A stretch of DNA of 57,181 bases, from assembly GCA_903863885.1 (NCBI GenBank), contig CAIPEB010000199.1, forward strand, positions 1 through 57,181, given 5' to 3'. The translations under genes and the position numbers were made by a program. Below, piece by piece: positions 43,281 through 51,860 of the stretch (position 1 is its first letter; each line of letters opens with the position of its first letter). This DNA is from an uncultured Planctomycetaceae bacterium (lineage in GTDB: Bacteria; Planctomycetota; Planctomycetia; Pirellulales; Pirellulaceae). A model generated the notes under the pieces. That model saw only the letters and a program-made list of their open reading frames with translations. It did no database searches and was not told the DNA's origin.

Positions 43281-46200
43281 TCAGGCGGCCGAGCCTTCCC
43301 GTTCGAGTCCGTGGCCGAAACTCCACCAGGGCCCGTCGCAATCCGGAGTTCCTTCATCTGCGTCCGCGAACAATTCGTCCACGTCTTCGGCCTGGGCCGG
43401 AACCGGGTCCTCTTCCGGCTCGTCCTCGTATTCGGCGTCGACGGACTCGTCCGTATTCAAAGGCAGCTCGTCGTCTTCGGTGTCGAAGTCGCCGAGTTGA
43501 ATCAAGGGCGAGTGATCGTCATTGTCCTCGTCCCGAAGCACGTATTCGTCCTCGTCGTGCTGAGCCTCGACCGCAGCCGGCGGTTCGCATTCGCCAGGCG
43601 CCCCGGCGGGCTCCACCGCCACCGGCTCGGGAAGACCCTCTTCCTCGACCGCTTCCGGCACGGGCGCGGGTTCGGGCAGTGGCGCGGGTTGAGCCGCAAT
43701 CACCGGCATCTGCTGACGGACAATCCGCGTTCCGGGAGTGCCGTGTCCGGGAAGAATGCGAATATCGACATCAGCACGCTGGAACATCTCGCGAATGTGA
43801 TCGTGGCAGGTGAAGAAAAGCAGCTGACGCGATTCGCGGGCGAAGTCGCACAGCAGGCTGACGGCCGCTTCCGCCCGGTGAGCATCGAGATTCACGAGCA
43901 CATCGTCGAGCACCATCGGAATATTGACGCCGCGACGTCCGTAGGAAGCAACCAGGGCGAGTCGCAGGCTCAGGAACACGGCCTCGCGGGTTCCCCGACT
44001 GAGAACGTCCAGCGACAATGCCTTGCCGTCCTGGTCATCGACGCGGAGTTCGTGACGGCCGAGCGGAGTCCAGACCCGCGTGTACTTTCCGCGAGTCAGT
44101 CGCTCGAGATACATCGAGGCCTCGTCCAGCGTCTCGGGTTGCCGTTCGGCTTCGTATGTCTCGCGGACCTGCTCCAGCAGGTGCCAGGTTGTCGTGACCG
44201 TCCGCCATTCGCACGCCGCGTCGGAAAGTTGCTTGCGGATGCACGACAGTTCAAAGCGAGCTACAGACAGGCGGCGGTTCTCGCCGAGCGATTTCATTTC
44301 CTGGTTGATCTCGCCGCGCCGCTGATGCAGTTGCCCGATATGGGTCTGCGAATCGTGCAGGCGCGTGACCAGATCATCCCAGCGACGCTTGAGGTTTTCG
44401 GGGTTGTACGTGTCGAGTTCCCGCTCGATGTCCGCATCGGTGCAGTGGCCGCCGACCACCACGACGATCTGTTCGGACAGCGTGTGTTTCCGCTTCTGCA
44501 GATCCGCGACGTGCTCGATCTTCTCGACGCGGGCTCGCAATTCGGGTTCGTCCGTGACCCGTGATTCGGCAAAGAGCGCCTCGCGACTTCGCCGCAGACG
44601 ACGCATTTCCTGCAGGTCCGTGGCAAGTTGCTTGCGCAGTTCGCGTTCCTCTTTCTGCAGATCGCGCCGCCGGGTAACCATCTCGCGTTGACCATCCAGC
44701 GCCGCCGACAATTGACTCAACTGCACCTGCGGATCCTGGCTCACCGCGTTGATGCCGACGTCGTGATGCAGCTTCTGCAGACGCTCGACAAGCGAGTTGC
44801 GATTCGCTTCGAGTTTCGCGAGGCGATCGCGACGCCGCACGATCTGTTCCTCGATCTTTGATTTCTTCTGATGATGCGATGCAAGCTGCCGTACGTGCTT
44901 GGGCGTGAGACTGTCCGGCAGTCCCGCCTGCCGCAGACCCCGGCGCCAGCGGCCGCGTGCCTCGCGCAATTCCTCATCCACGCCGGTGGTGTGGCGGCGA
45001 GATTCCTGGATGCGCTTGCGGGCATCGACGCGCTGCTGATGCAGCGGAGCCATTGCCTCGAGTTCCTTGTGTTCTTTTTCTGCGGCGGCCAGCCGCGCGG
45101 TGAAGTTCCCGACGCCGCTGGGAAGCTGGGCGTCGATCTCGTCGCGTTCCGCCGTGAGATCTTCGATTTCGCGTTCGAGCGCGTCGCGGCCCCGGTCGCT
45201 GGCGTCCAGTTCGTCCTGGCCCGTTTTTTCCAGCACCATCTTCCAGGCAGCCGACAGCCCGATGCAGATCACGCCCAGGAAGCCGACGCCCCAGCTCACT
45301 TCGGCGGACATCGGCATGACTTTCCAGCCAAACATGCCGGTCAGCATCAATACAAAACCGAACACGAACATGAAGCCGATGACGAACAGGATTCGGACCC
45401 GTTCCAGCTGCACGTCCAGGATGTCCTGATACTGCCCGTCCTGCTCCTCCTGCTGGCGCCACATCTGTTCGAGGCGATCCTCGATCTTGACCCGCCGCCG
45501 CAGATGGTTGACCAGTTGCCCGGTCCTTTCCAGAGCTTCATCCAGATTTTCTGTGCCCTTGCCGTTCAGCTCGTCTTTCAGGTCGCTCTTGGCCTTTTCC
45601 TCGTCGAGCCGGTGTTTCTTCTGCTGCTTGTGGGCAATGATTCGTTTCTTCGTTGCCTCGCGCAAAGACAACGCCGCGGGCTGAAGCTGCTGTACGATTC
45701 GGGCTGTCACGATCGGCGAATTCGCCAGCTTCACGGCGCCTTCGGCACCGACCTTCTCCTCGTGGTTCAGCAGTTCGACCTCGAACGTCTCCATTTCCGC
45801 GCGGAGCTGCTTGATTTCGTGCTCCAGCGACTCGATCCACGGACCGTGCTCACACACGGCTTCGATCCGGGCGCATTCGTCCCACAGCACCCGGTTGATC
45901 GGCTGAGCCGCCAGCTGACGCCGGATTTCCAGCCGCTTCTGCCGGATCGGCTTCACGCGATCGGTCTGCTCGAGCAATTGCAGGTTCAACTGGTCGAGTC
46001 GTTCCACGCAGCCTTCGGGCAACGGTTCAACTTCGCCGCAGCGCACGAGTTCCTGCTCGATCTGGCGCCGCGTTGTCCACTTGTCGCGCACCTTGATCGA
46101 GATCTCAACCGTCCGGGAATCGTGCTCGAGTTGAGCGATGCGCTGTTCGAGCTGAGTGACTTCGTTGGCCAGCGCGACGCGTTCCGCCGCCAGGTCGGAC

Positions 46201-46832
46201 CAGCGGCGGGTATGCATCTCCAGCTCGCCGATCTCGGCGACCAGTTTTTCCTGGGCGACGAGCAGCCGATTGATGTGCCCCGGCGCATCGTCGGTGCCCT
46301 GGAGCTTATGCCGCGCCGACTCGAGGTCGCGCATGACCTCAACGAGCGAGACCCGATCCACGCCGCTGGCGAGGTTGTAGAGCAGTTCCGCCGCTTCCGT
46401 ATCGTTCAGCGTCGCCAGTTCCTGCAGTTCGCGGATCCCGACGGCAAACACGTTGTTGAAGATGGATTCGTCCACGCCGGACAGCAAGACGTTCAGCAGA
46501 TGCTGGCCCTGACGACTGCCATTGGCTGCCAGGACGACGGCGCGTCCCAGCGCGGAATCCGTCCGGTCCGACATGCGCCGTTCAATGACGAACGGACCGT
46601 TGTGGTTTTCGACCCGCAACAGGCCGCCCGGCTCGCCGCCGTAGACCGGCGGAAGGTACAGCTTGCGCCGCTCGGGCGAAAAGCCGTAGAGCGCCGCGCG
46701 GATGAACTGCATCAGGGTCGTTTTGCCGGCCTCATTGCGGCCGTAGAAAAGCGTCACGCCGTCCGACAGTTCGTCGACCGACGTCTCGTTCCATACCCCG
46801 AAGCCATCAACTCGAATGTCCGTGATCTTCAC
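43281..46832 (-). CDS. SMC/Rad50-like AAA ATPase with membrane hairpin (YhaN-like)
   Basis: An 1183-residue protein starting at GTG, overlapping the phosphoesterase stop by 4 nt (GTGA), so the two are translationally coupled. Walker A is YGRNEAGKTT (30-39). Long heptad-rich coiled coils follow (~150-470 and ~545-900). Between them a strongly hydrophobic pair (~480-535; FVIGFMFVFGFVLMLTG and WGVGFLGVICIGLSAAW) looks like two membrane segments at the place where Rad50 has its hook. The ABC signature SRGTREAVFLSLRLALV and Walker B/D-loop VLDDVLVNLDAHR (~970) complete the head. A ~145-residue Asp/Glu/Pro-rich tail follows (from ~1035). The family is the YhaN-type partner of YhaO-like nucleases; its role is taken to be DNA repair but is unproven. 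Confidence 0.85.
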   Translation of the reverse strand: MKITDIRVDGFGVWNETSVDELSDGVTLFYGRNEAGKTTLMQFIRAALYGFSPERRKLYLPPVYGGEPGGLLRVENHNGPFVIERRMSDRTDSALGRAVVLAANGSRQGQHLLNVLLSGVDESIFNNVFAVGIRELQELATLNDTEAAELLYNLASGVDRVSLVEVMRDLESARHKLQGTDDAPGHINRLLVAQEKLVAEIGELEMHTRRWSDLAAERVALANEVTQLEQRIAQLEHDSRTVEISIKVRDKWTTRRQIEQELVRCGEVEPLPEGCVERLDQLNLQLLEQTDRVKPIRQKRLEIRRQLAAQPINRVLWDECARIEAVCEHGPWIESLEHEIKQLRAEMETFEVELLNHEEKVGAEGAVKLANSPIVTARIVQQLQPAALSLREATKKRIIAHKQQKKHRLDEEKAKSDLKDELNGKGTENLDEALERTGQLVNHLRRRVKIEDRLEQMWRQQEEQDGQYQDILDVQLERVRILFVIGFMFVFGFVLMLTGMFGWKVMPMSAEVSWGVGFLGVICIGLSAAWKMVLEKTGQDELDASDRGRDALEREIEDLTAERDEIDAQLPSGVGNFTARLAAAEKEHKELEAMAPLHQQRVDARKRIQESRRHTTGVDEELREARGRWRRGLRQAGLPDSLTPKHVRQLASHHQKKSKIEEQIVRRRDRLAKLEANRNSLVERLQKLHHDVGINAVSQDPQVQLSQLSAALDGQREMVTRRRDLQKEERELRKQLATDLQEMRRLRRSREALFAESRVTDEPELRARVEKIEHVADLQKRKHTLSEQIVVVVGGHCTDADIERELDTYNPENLKRRWDDLVTRLHDSQTHIGQLHQRRGEINQEMKSLGENRRLSVARFELSCIRKQLSDAACEWRTVTTTWHLLEQVRETYEAERQPETLDEASMYLERLTRGKYTRVWTPLGRHELRVDDQDGKALSLDVLSRGTREAVFLSLRLALVASYGRRGVNIPMVLDDVLVNLDAHRAEAAVSLLCDFARESRQLLFFTCHDHIREMFQRADVDIRILPGHGTPGTRIVRQQMPVIAAQPAPLPEPAPVPEAVEEEGLPEPVAVEPAGAPGECEPPAAVEAQHDEDEYVLRDEDNDDHSPLIQLGDFDTEDDELPLNTDESVDAEYEDEPEEDPVPAQAEDVDELFADADEGTPDCDGPWWSFGHGLEREGSAA

Positions 46833-48109
46833 GTCGTCACCCCCTCCGACTCGGCATGTGACGAGTACTTCTCTTTGTTACGGCCCGGCGTTTCCTCGCC
46901 GCGCAACAGGTCAAAACCGAGGACGGCCGTTTCCCGCAGACGCATCGCCGCAACGGTCGGCTCCGTGCCGATCATCGCATCGAGCAAGTCCTGCGGCAGA
47001 CGCACGTCCGGAACGAAAGGCTTCAATTCCAGCGGCTTGGCGTCGTCGCGCATCTGCCCGCGGATCGCCCGCAGGAAGTCGCTCAGGATCGAATCGTCAT
47101 CGCACCAGTCCTCCGGTATCGTCTCCGGCGGCTCGATCTCCAGCTGCACGGACCAGATCGCCGGATTGCGATGGCCGAAGTCGCTCCGCAGCCAGTCCAG
47201 GATCTCGTCCCGCTCCTTGCGGCGTACAAGCGGCGTGTCAAATCGGCCCGTGCCCGTCAGCAGCCAACTGACCAGCATCGGCCGATGCACTCCGGACATC
47301 AAACGTTCCATGTGAGTGCGGAACGCCTGCCTGGCGTCGCGGAGCGAACTGGCACCGTCCACAATCAGTCTCTCTTCGTGCCAGCGGACGACATCCGTCT
47401 CGATTCGCCGCGTGCGGATTTCCGCTTCACCGTCCACATTGACAAGAGTGCAACCACGCGGCCCCGACTCCCTGGGACTGAAGCCCTGCGGCTTGCCGGG
47501 GCCGTGCACGATCTGCAGTCTCGTGGGCGCGATTTCCATCGGCGTATCGCCGCCGACCGCCCAGTAATCCACGCCCGGGCGAGGCCCGCCTTCAAGATCG
47601 CCGGGACCGTACAGCACCGCGATCTGAAATCCTTCCTGACTCTCACGCACAAACTCGGCCGCCCGCAACGGACGCTTGTCGTTCCAACTACGGCCGTAAA
47701 GAGTGCAGATCGGCGACTGGCCCCGAAAGTGCGTCAACCGCTCGACGCAATCGCTCGCGAAAACGTGGACGTTGTCGGGCAGTTGAAGACGCCCGAGCAC
47801 ATTGCCCGTCAGGTCCAATCTGCTCGCCGCCCAATATAGATGTATCTTTCTCGCTCGAAGCTGTTCGCATTGATGCTGCAGAAACGCAAGAGCCGAGGGG
47901 CCGCCGCTGGTCGGGTCGAGCACGTCGCCCGACAACAGCACGAAATCCACCTCTTCGCGAATCGCAGTTTCCGTGACTTGCTCGACGGCTCGATAAGGCG
48001 CGCCGGTCAGCGTGTCACGAAGATGGTCGGGAACTTCCGCGAGCCCGACCAGTGTGGATTCCAACTGGAACCCACCCGTGTGAATAAATCGAAAAGACTG
48101 TCCGGCCAT
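46829..48109 (-). CDS. YhaO-like metallophosphoesterase-fold protein with eroded active site
   Basis: A 426-residue Mre11/SbcD/YhaO-like protein. The fold is recognisable: FIHTGGFQLES (9-19), DFVLLSGDVLDP (55-66) and IHLYWAASRLD (89-99) sit where calcineurin-type motifs I to III belong. Motif I normally reads HxSDxHL, and here the Asp and His are Gly and Gln; motif III is normally GNHD and here reads ASRLD. Only the motif II GDxxD (D62, D65) is kept. Two-metal catalysis therefore looks lost or strongly altered. It starts at ATG 48109 (MAGQSFRF), preceded by a GGAGGTG-type site, and is coupled to the SMC-like ATPase. Confidence 0.8.
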   Translation of the reverse strand: MAGQSFRFIHTGGFQLESTLVGLAEVPDHLRDTLTGAPYRAVEQVTETAIREEVDFVLLSGDVLDPTSGGPSALAFLQHQCEQLRARKIHLYWAASRLDLTGNVLGRLQLPDNVHVFASDCVERLTHFRGQSPICTLYGRSWNDKRPLRAAEFVRESQEGFQIAVLYGPGDLEGGPRPGVDYWAVGGDTPMEIAPTRLQIVHGPGKPQGFSPRESGPRGCTLVNVDGEAEIRTRRIETDVVRWHEERLIVDGASSLRDARQAFRTHMERLMSGVHRPMLVSWLLTGTGRFDTPLVRRKERDEILDWLRSDFGHRNPAIWSVQLEIEPPETIPEDWCDDDSILSDFLRAIRGQMRDDAKPLELKPFVPDVRLPQDLLDAMIGTEPTVAAMRLRETAVLGFDLLRGEETPGRNKEKYSSHAESEGVTT

Positions 48110-48166
48110 GAGCACCTCCCTGCGCCCCACCTCCGTGGCATCATGCCAGTTTGCATTCCGCGTTAA

Positions 48167-48193
48167 TGCGCCCCCGCGGGTTCAGCGGGCGCA
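48167..48193 (-). terminator. Possible hairpin after the beta-propeller gene
   Basis: A 7-bp perfect inverted repeat, TGCGCCC and GGGCGCA, with a 13-nt loop. It lies between the end of the minus-strand beta-propeller gene (156 nt away) and the start of the phosphoesterase gene. No U-run follows, so it may be a terminator or an operator-like element before the next operon. Confidence 0.3.
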
Positions 48194-48348
48194 CTCTATC
48201 GCCAGGAATACAACTCTGAGTATGTGGAGTTTAGCGAGGAAGGGAAATTGACGCTATGTCGATTCCTGCGACGCTAGCATCGGGCCGAGCGACCGACGCA
48301 ATCGGGCCAGTCACACATGCAAGAGAAACATGCCCCCGTTCGATGAAC

Positions 48349-51300
48349 TCAGCGGTATTGGGCAAACCAATTATCGCGGGCACTGAGCGCGTCAACCAGG
48401 TCGCTCGACAGGATATCGTCCAGCACGGGTTCCAGATTCTGAATCACCGAATCGCTCTCCCGCTGCGCGGCAACCCGGTACTGGACCGCCGGCAATTCAA
48501 GCGAACATCCCCGGTCGCCTTCGCCCGATGCGGTTGGCAGTTCGAGCGCAGCGAGTCGTGTCGGCAGTCGGTCCTCCGCAGCCGCGCGAACGATGACCGA
48601 AGCGGCCTCGCCCTCCGGCGCGATCGAGTCTTCGTTCAGAAGATTGATGACTTGCAGTGCATCAAGCGGCGATACAAAACCGTCGTCGTTGGTGTCGAAG
48701 TACCATCGTGCAACGGCACCGGTGGACTCACCCGCACTATCCGCGCTCATCAGACCCTGGATCTGATTTACCGGCTGCGCGCCGTGCAGATTGATGAAAT
48801 TGATGATCGCCAATACATCGCCCGACGCCGTAATCCCATCATCGTTCGTATCGGTCGCCAATCTCGAGTTGTGCCAGATATCACCTACGACAACCGAGTC
48901 GTCCACAAACACGAGGGACGATGCGGCAACCGCCACGTTGGAATCGTACACGGAGCATTCGTGGCCAGGCAGCACATCGGACGGGTCGCCCGAGAAGCTC
49001 AATTGTCCAGAACCGATAGCAATCATCGGAATCGTGGCGAGAAGATGTTCCCCAGGTCCCAAACGATCCATTCCTCCGAACGCTCCCAACTCATCGATCA
49101 GTCCGGGAACGTCCAGACCGCCCGACGTGAGGTTCGGGAATTCGTCGCCGTAGACAATCGGCCCGGCGACTTCGGCCAGCGTCGCATCGAACCGGATATC
49201 GAGGTACGCCGCGAACACTCCCGTCGCGTTGGCACGCAGATCCTCGACCGTCACAACAACCTGAAATTCATCCCCCTCGTGAACCAGATTCAGGGGGTTT
49301 CCGGCCGCGTCGGTCAAATCGAGACGGAACCTGACCTTCGGCAACGAACTCTGCACGGTTACGTAAACCTGGGCGGTATTGCCATCAACCGTGTAATTGA
49401 AAGAGTCCGTTCCCTCGAAATTGAGCGGCGGCGTATACACAAGCGAGCGGCCATCCGCGGAGATCTGCACCGATCCGCCGCAACTTGGCTCGCTCACGCC
49501 GGCGATGCCGGGGAAATCGGGGCCGAGGTCCCAGCGGTCGTTGGCCAGAACATCCAGCACTTGGCCTGCGCTGCCCGCTTCGACCTGCAACCAGTCGTCA
49601 ACGGCCGGAGAAGCCAGGTATATCTGGCCGAGCAGCGTCGCAGGATCGAGCAGCGGATGAACTTGAATGTCGTCCGCAGCAATGGTGAACAGATTTCCGC
49701 CAACTTCAAAGCTGCGCCGCGCTGGCGAGTCGTGCGCAATCGAGCCGAGAGGCTCAACCGATTCGGCACCGGCCTCTGTCCCGATATGAAAAACCAGGAA
49801 ATCGTAATTCTGTTGGAAGCCGATAGGATCGGTCGACGCCATCGTTCCGGCGGTCTGCCAGCCGCTGGTTTCCATTGGCAGCACCAGCGTCTGGTACTCG
49901 GATGAGTACATCAGCGCATGGTGGTTGTAAAAGGCCTCGGAATATGACCAGAGCCGCTCGCTGTTTTCAAACAGGTATTTGGACACTGCTTTGGGCTCAG
50001 CCAGATCGCTGATGTCGAACAGAGTCAGCTGCGGCCCGGTCGCGACTCCCGTTTCCGGATCGGCGTCGCGCCCGAATCCGAGTAGCAGGTTCTCGCTGAT
50101 CGGCTGGAAATAAACGGAAAACCCGGGAATCTCGAGCTCGCCAACCGCCTTCGGAGCGTAGGGATCGCTCAGATCAATGGCAAACAGCGGATCGACCTGC
50201 CGGAAGGTGGTGAGAAAGGCGCGGTCGCCGAGGAACCTCGCCGCATAGAGTTGCTCGCCCGGCGCAAGCCCCGTTTCGAGTTGCCCGATGACCTTCAACT
50301 GTCCGGCGTATTCGCCAAGCACGCACAGCTGATTGATCGACGCATCACCCCAGCCTTGAGTCGTCGCCACGCGCAGATAGCCTTGATACTCGTCCATCGC
50401 AAACTGGTTGAGCAAGCGACCGGGAACCTCTCCCAGCGAACTTGGCGCGATGGCGACACCGTTGAGCGTCAATTTCGTGATCGCAGTCGACTCGCCACTG
50501 TCCGTCCAGCGTGTGCTCGCCAGGTACAGCCCCGTCTGCGTCGCGTAGACCTCGGACACGTAGTCCTGAAACACGCCGACACTGCCCTCCGGTCCCGGCG
50601 CATCATTGCCGACGTCGAACGAAACCACGGACACCAGTTCTGTGCCGTTTCTGCCGGTGATTGAGTAGATGTCGGCGGCCTCGGTCAGCCAACCGCTCGA
50701 CAACTCATTGCCGGCTCCGTCAAACACATGAAAGGCCGGCATCAGCCCGTCCAGCGACTGCGAACTCCATCTCTGCACGAAGTCATCGCGAGTCTCGTAG
50801 ACACAATTCGATTCGTACCCCGGGTACGGAGCAATGTCCGGCATCCCACGCAGAATGGACGGCATCGGCATTGCGATCGGCGGGCTTTCCGTGCCCGGAT
50901 CGCCCGATTTGCAGTGTGTCTCGGGCAGGGGAAGTCCCGCACTGTCGTCCGACACCACGTATACCACCGACCCGACCTCGCGCGAGTTGATCAGCGTCCC
51001 TCCGAGACGGGTCGTCTCAAGTAGAACGGGCATGCCGCGGTCGCTGATATCGTAGACCGATACATGCACCTCGGGATCGTACGTGGTCCACGGGATGGCG
51101 ATCATCGAGTCGGTTCCGGCGATCTTCGCATCGGCCATCATGGGCATGATGTCGAAGCCGAACGTCTGCGAAATCAGTGTCAGCCGATCACCGCTGAGAT
51201 AGATTTCGCGGGGATTCGTGTTCGAATCGAGCGTCAGGCGGGAGACGATCTGCAACTGCTGAGGATCGCGGATATCGACGATGTACAGATCCTGATCGCG

Positions 51301-51672
51301 AATCCCGTACAAGTAATTTCCATCGGTCTTGATCACGTCCCCTTCGTCCACGCCAGCGACCTGGACATTCGTCCCGCCCGTCAATTCCGTGGATTCGTTC
51401 GGGTCGCTGGCGACAACATCGGACGCAGCATCGAAACGCAAGTAGCACGGCCAGAAGTTGTACGCCGGCTGTTCAAACAAGTCGGCATATTGGGTGACTG
51501 CCGCATCAAGCAGATAGCTGCGAAGCTGCTCTTGCGATTCGAAATGCGTCAGCGACGGCGACGACGCAGACAGCAACGAGCCAATGCCGGAATCCAGAAC
51601 CAATCGCGGTTCAAGCGACTCGATTCGAAGTGCCCTGAGCCGACGGCTCGCCAGCCTGATCTTGGTTTTCAT
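48349..51672 (-). CDS. Beta-propeller protein with cadherin-like and dockerin-type domains
   Basis: A 1107-residue extracellular protein. The N-terminus lacks an ordinary signal but has RALRIESLEPRLVLDSG, the LEPR-type motif found at the start of many exported planctomycete proteins. Residues ~75-660 hold the C-terminal-beta-propeller family (Beta_propel) signature NVQVAGVDEGDVIKTDGNYLY and TTFRQVDPLFAIDLSDP. A Big_9/cadherin-like domain follows at ~720-795 (VLDVLANDRWDLGP; YTPPLNFEGTDSFNYTV), then a cohesin-like segment and two dockerin-type calcium repeats (DTNDDGITASGDVLAIINFI; DTNDDGFVSPLDALQVINLL). The start at 51672 is favoured; a longer frame adds 27 residues. A surface adhesive or scaffold role is inferred. 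Confidence 0.85.
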   Translation of the reverse strand: MKTKIRLASRRLRALRIESLEPRLVLDSGIGSLLSASSPSLTHFESQEQLRSYLLDAAVTQYADLFEQPAYNFWPCYLRFDAASDVVASDPNESTELTGGTNVQVAGVDEGDVIKTDGNYLYGIRDQDLYIVDIRDPQQLQIVSRLTLDSNTNPREIYLSGDRLTLISQTFGFDIMPMMADAKIAGTDSMIAIPWTTYDPEVHVSVYDISDRGMPVLLETTRLGGTLINSREVGSVVYVVSDDSAGLPLPETHCKSGDPGTESPPIAMPMPSILRGMPDIAPYPGYESNCVYETRDDFVQRWSSQSLDGLMPAFHVFDGAGNELSSGWLTEAADIYSITGRNGTELVSVVSFDVGNDAPGPEGSVGVFQDYVSEVYATQTGLYLASTRWTDSGESTAITKLTLNGVAIAPSSLGEVPGRLLNQFAMDEYQGYLRVATTQGWGDASINQLCVLGEYAGQLKVIGQLETGLAPGEQLYAARFLGDRAFLTTFRQVDPLFAIDLSDPYAPKAVGELEIPGFSVYFQPISENLLLGFGRDADPETGVATGPQLTLFDISDLAEPKAVSKYLFENSERLWSYSEAFYNHHALMYSSEYQTLVLPMETSGWQTAGTMASTDPIGFQQNYDFLVFHIGTEAGAESVEPLGSIAHDSPARRSFEVGGNLFTIAADDIQVHPLLDPATLLGQIYLASPAVDDWLQVEAGSAGQVLDVLANDRWDLGPDFPGIAGVSEPSCGGSVQISADGRSLVYTPPLNFEGTDSFNYTVDGNTAQVYVTVQSSLPKVRFRLDLTDAAGNPLNLVHEGDEFQVVVTVEDLRANATGVFAAYLDIRFDATLAEVAGPIVYGDEFPNLTSGGLDVPGLIDELGAFGGMDRLGPGEHLLATIPMIAIGSGQLSFSGDPSDVLPGHECSVYDSNVAVAASSLVFVDDSVVVGDIWHNSRLATDTNDDGITASGDVLAIINFINLHGAQPVNQIQGLMSADSAGESTGAVARWYFDTNDDGFVSPLDALQVINLLNEDSIAPEGEAASVIVRAAAEDRLPTRLAALELPTASGEGDRGCSLELPAVQYRVAAQRESDSVIQNLEPVLDDILSSDLVDALSARDNWFAQYR

Positions 51673-51860
51673 CGCGTCCCGTTCTTTCGATGACGAGCAG
51701 TCGACGCCGCGGAGAGGGGCATCGACCGACACAATCGCGAGCAGAAGCCGCAAGTCGATAAATTGTGAAGCGACTATCGACCAAAATCAACGAATACTTC
51801 AATTAAACCCCTCGCGAGGTGTGTCTGGGCGCGCAGGCGTTGCTCTTTCATACGCTTGGG

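Noticed and set aside
44871-47315. 814-codon open frame on the plus strand
   Set aside because: Antisense to the SMC-like ATPase and phosphoesterase genes; its long length follows from the coiled-coil codon bias of the sense strand at high G+C.
48256-49905. 549-codon open frame on the plus strand
   Set aside because: Antisense to the beta-propeller/dockerin gene.
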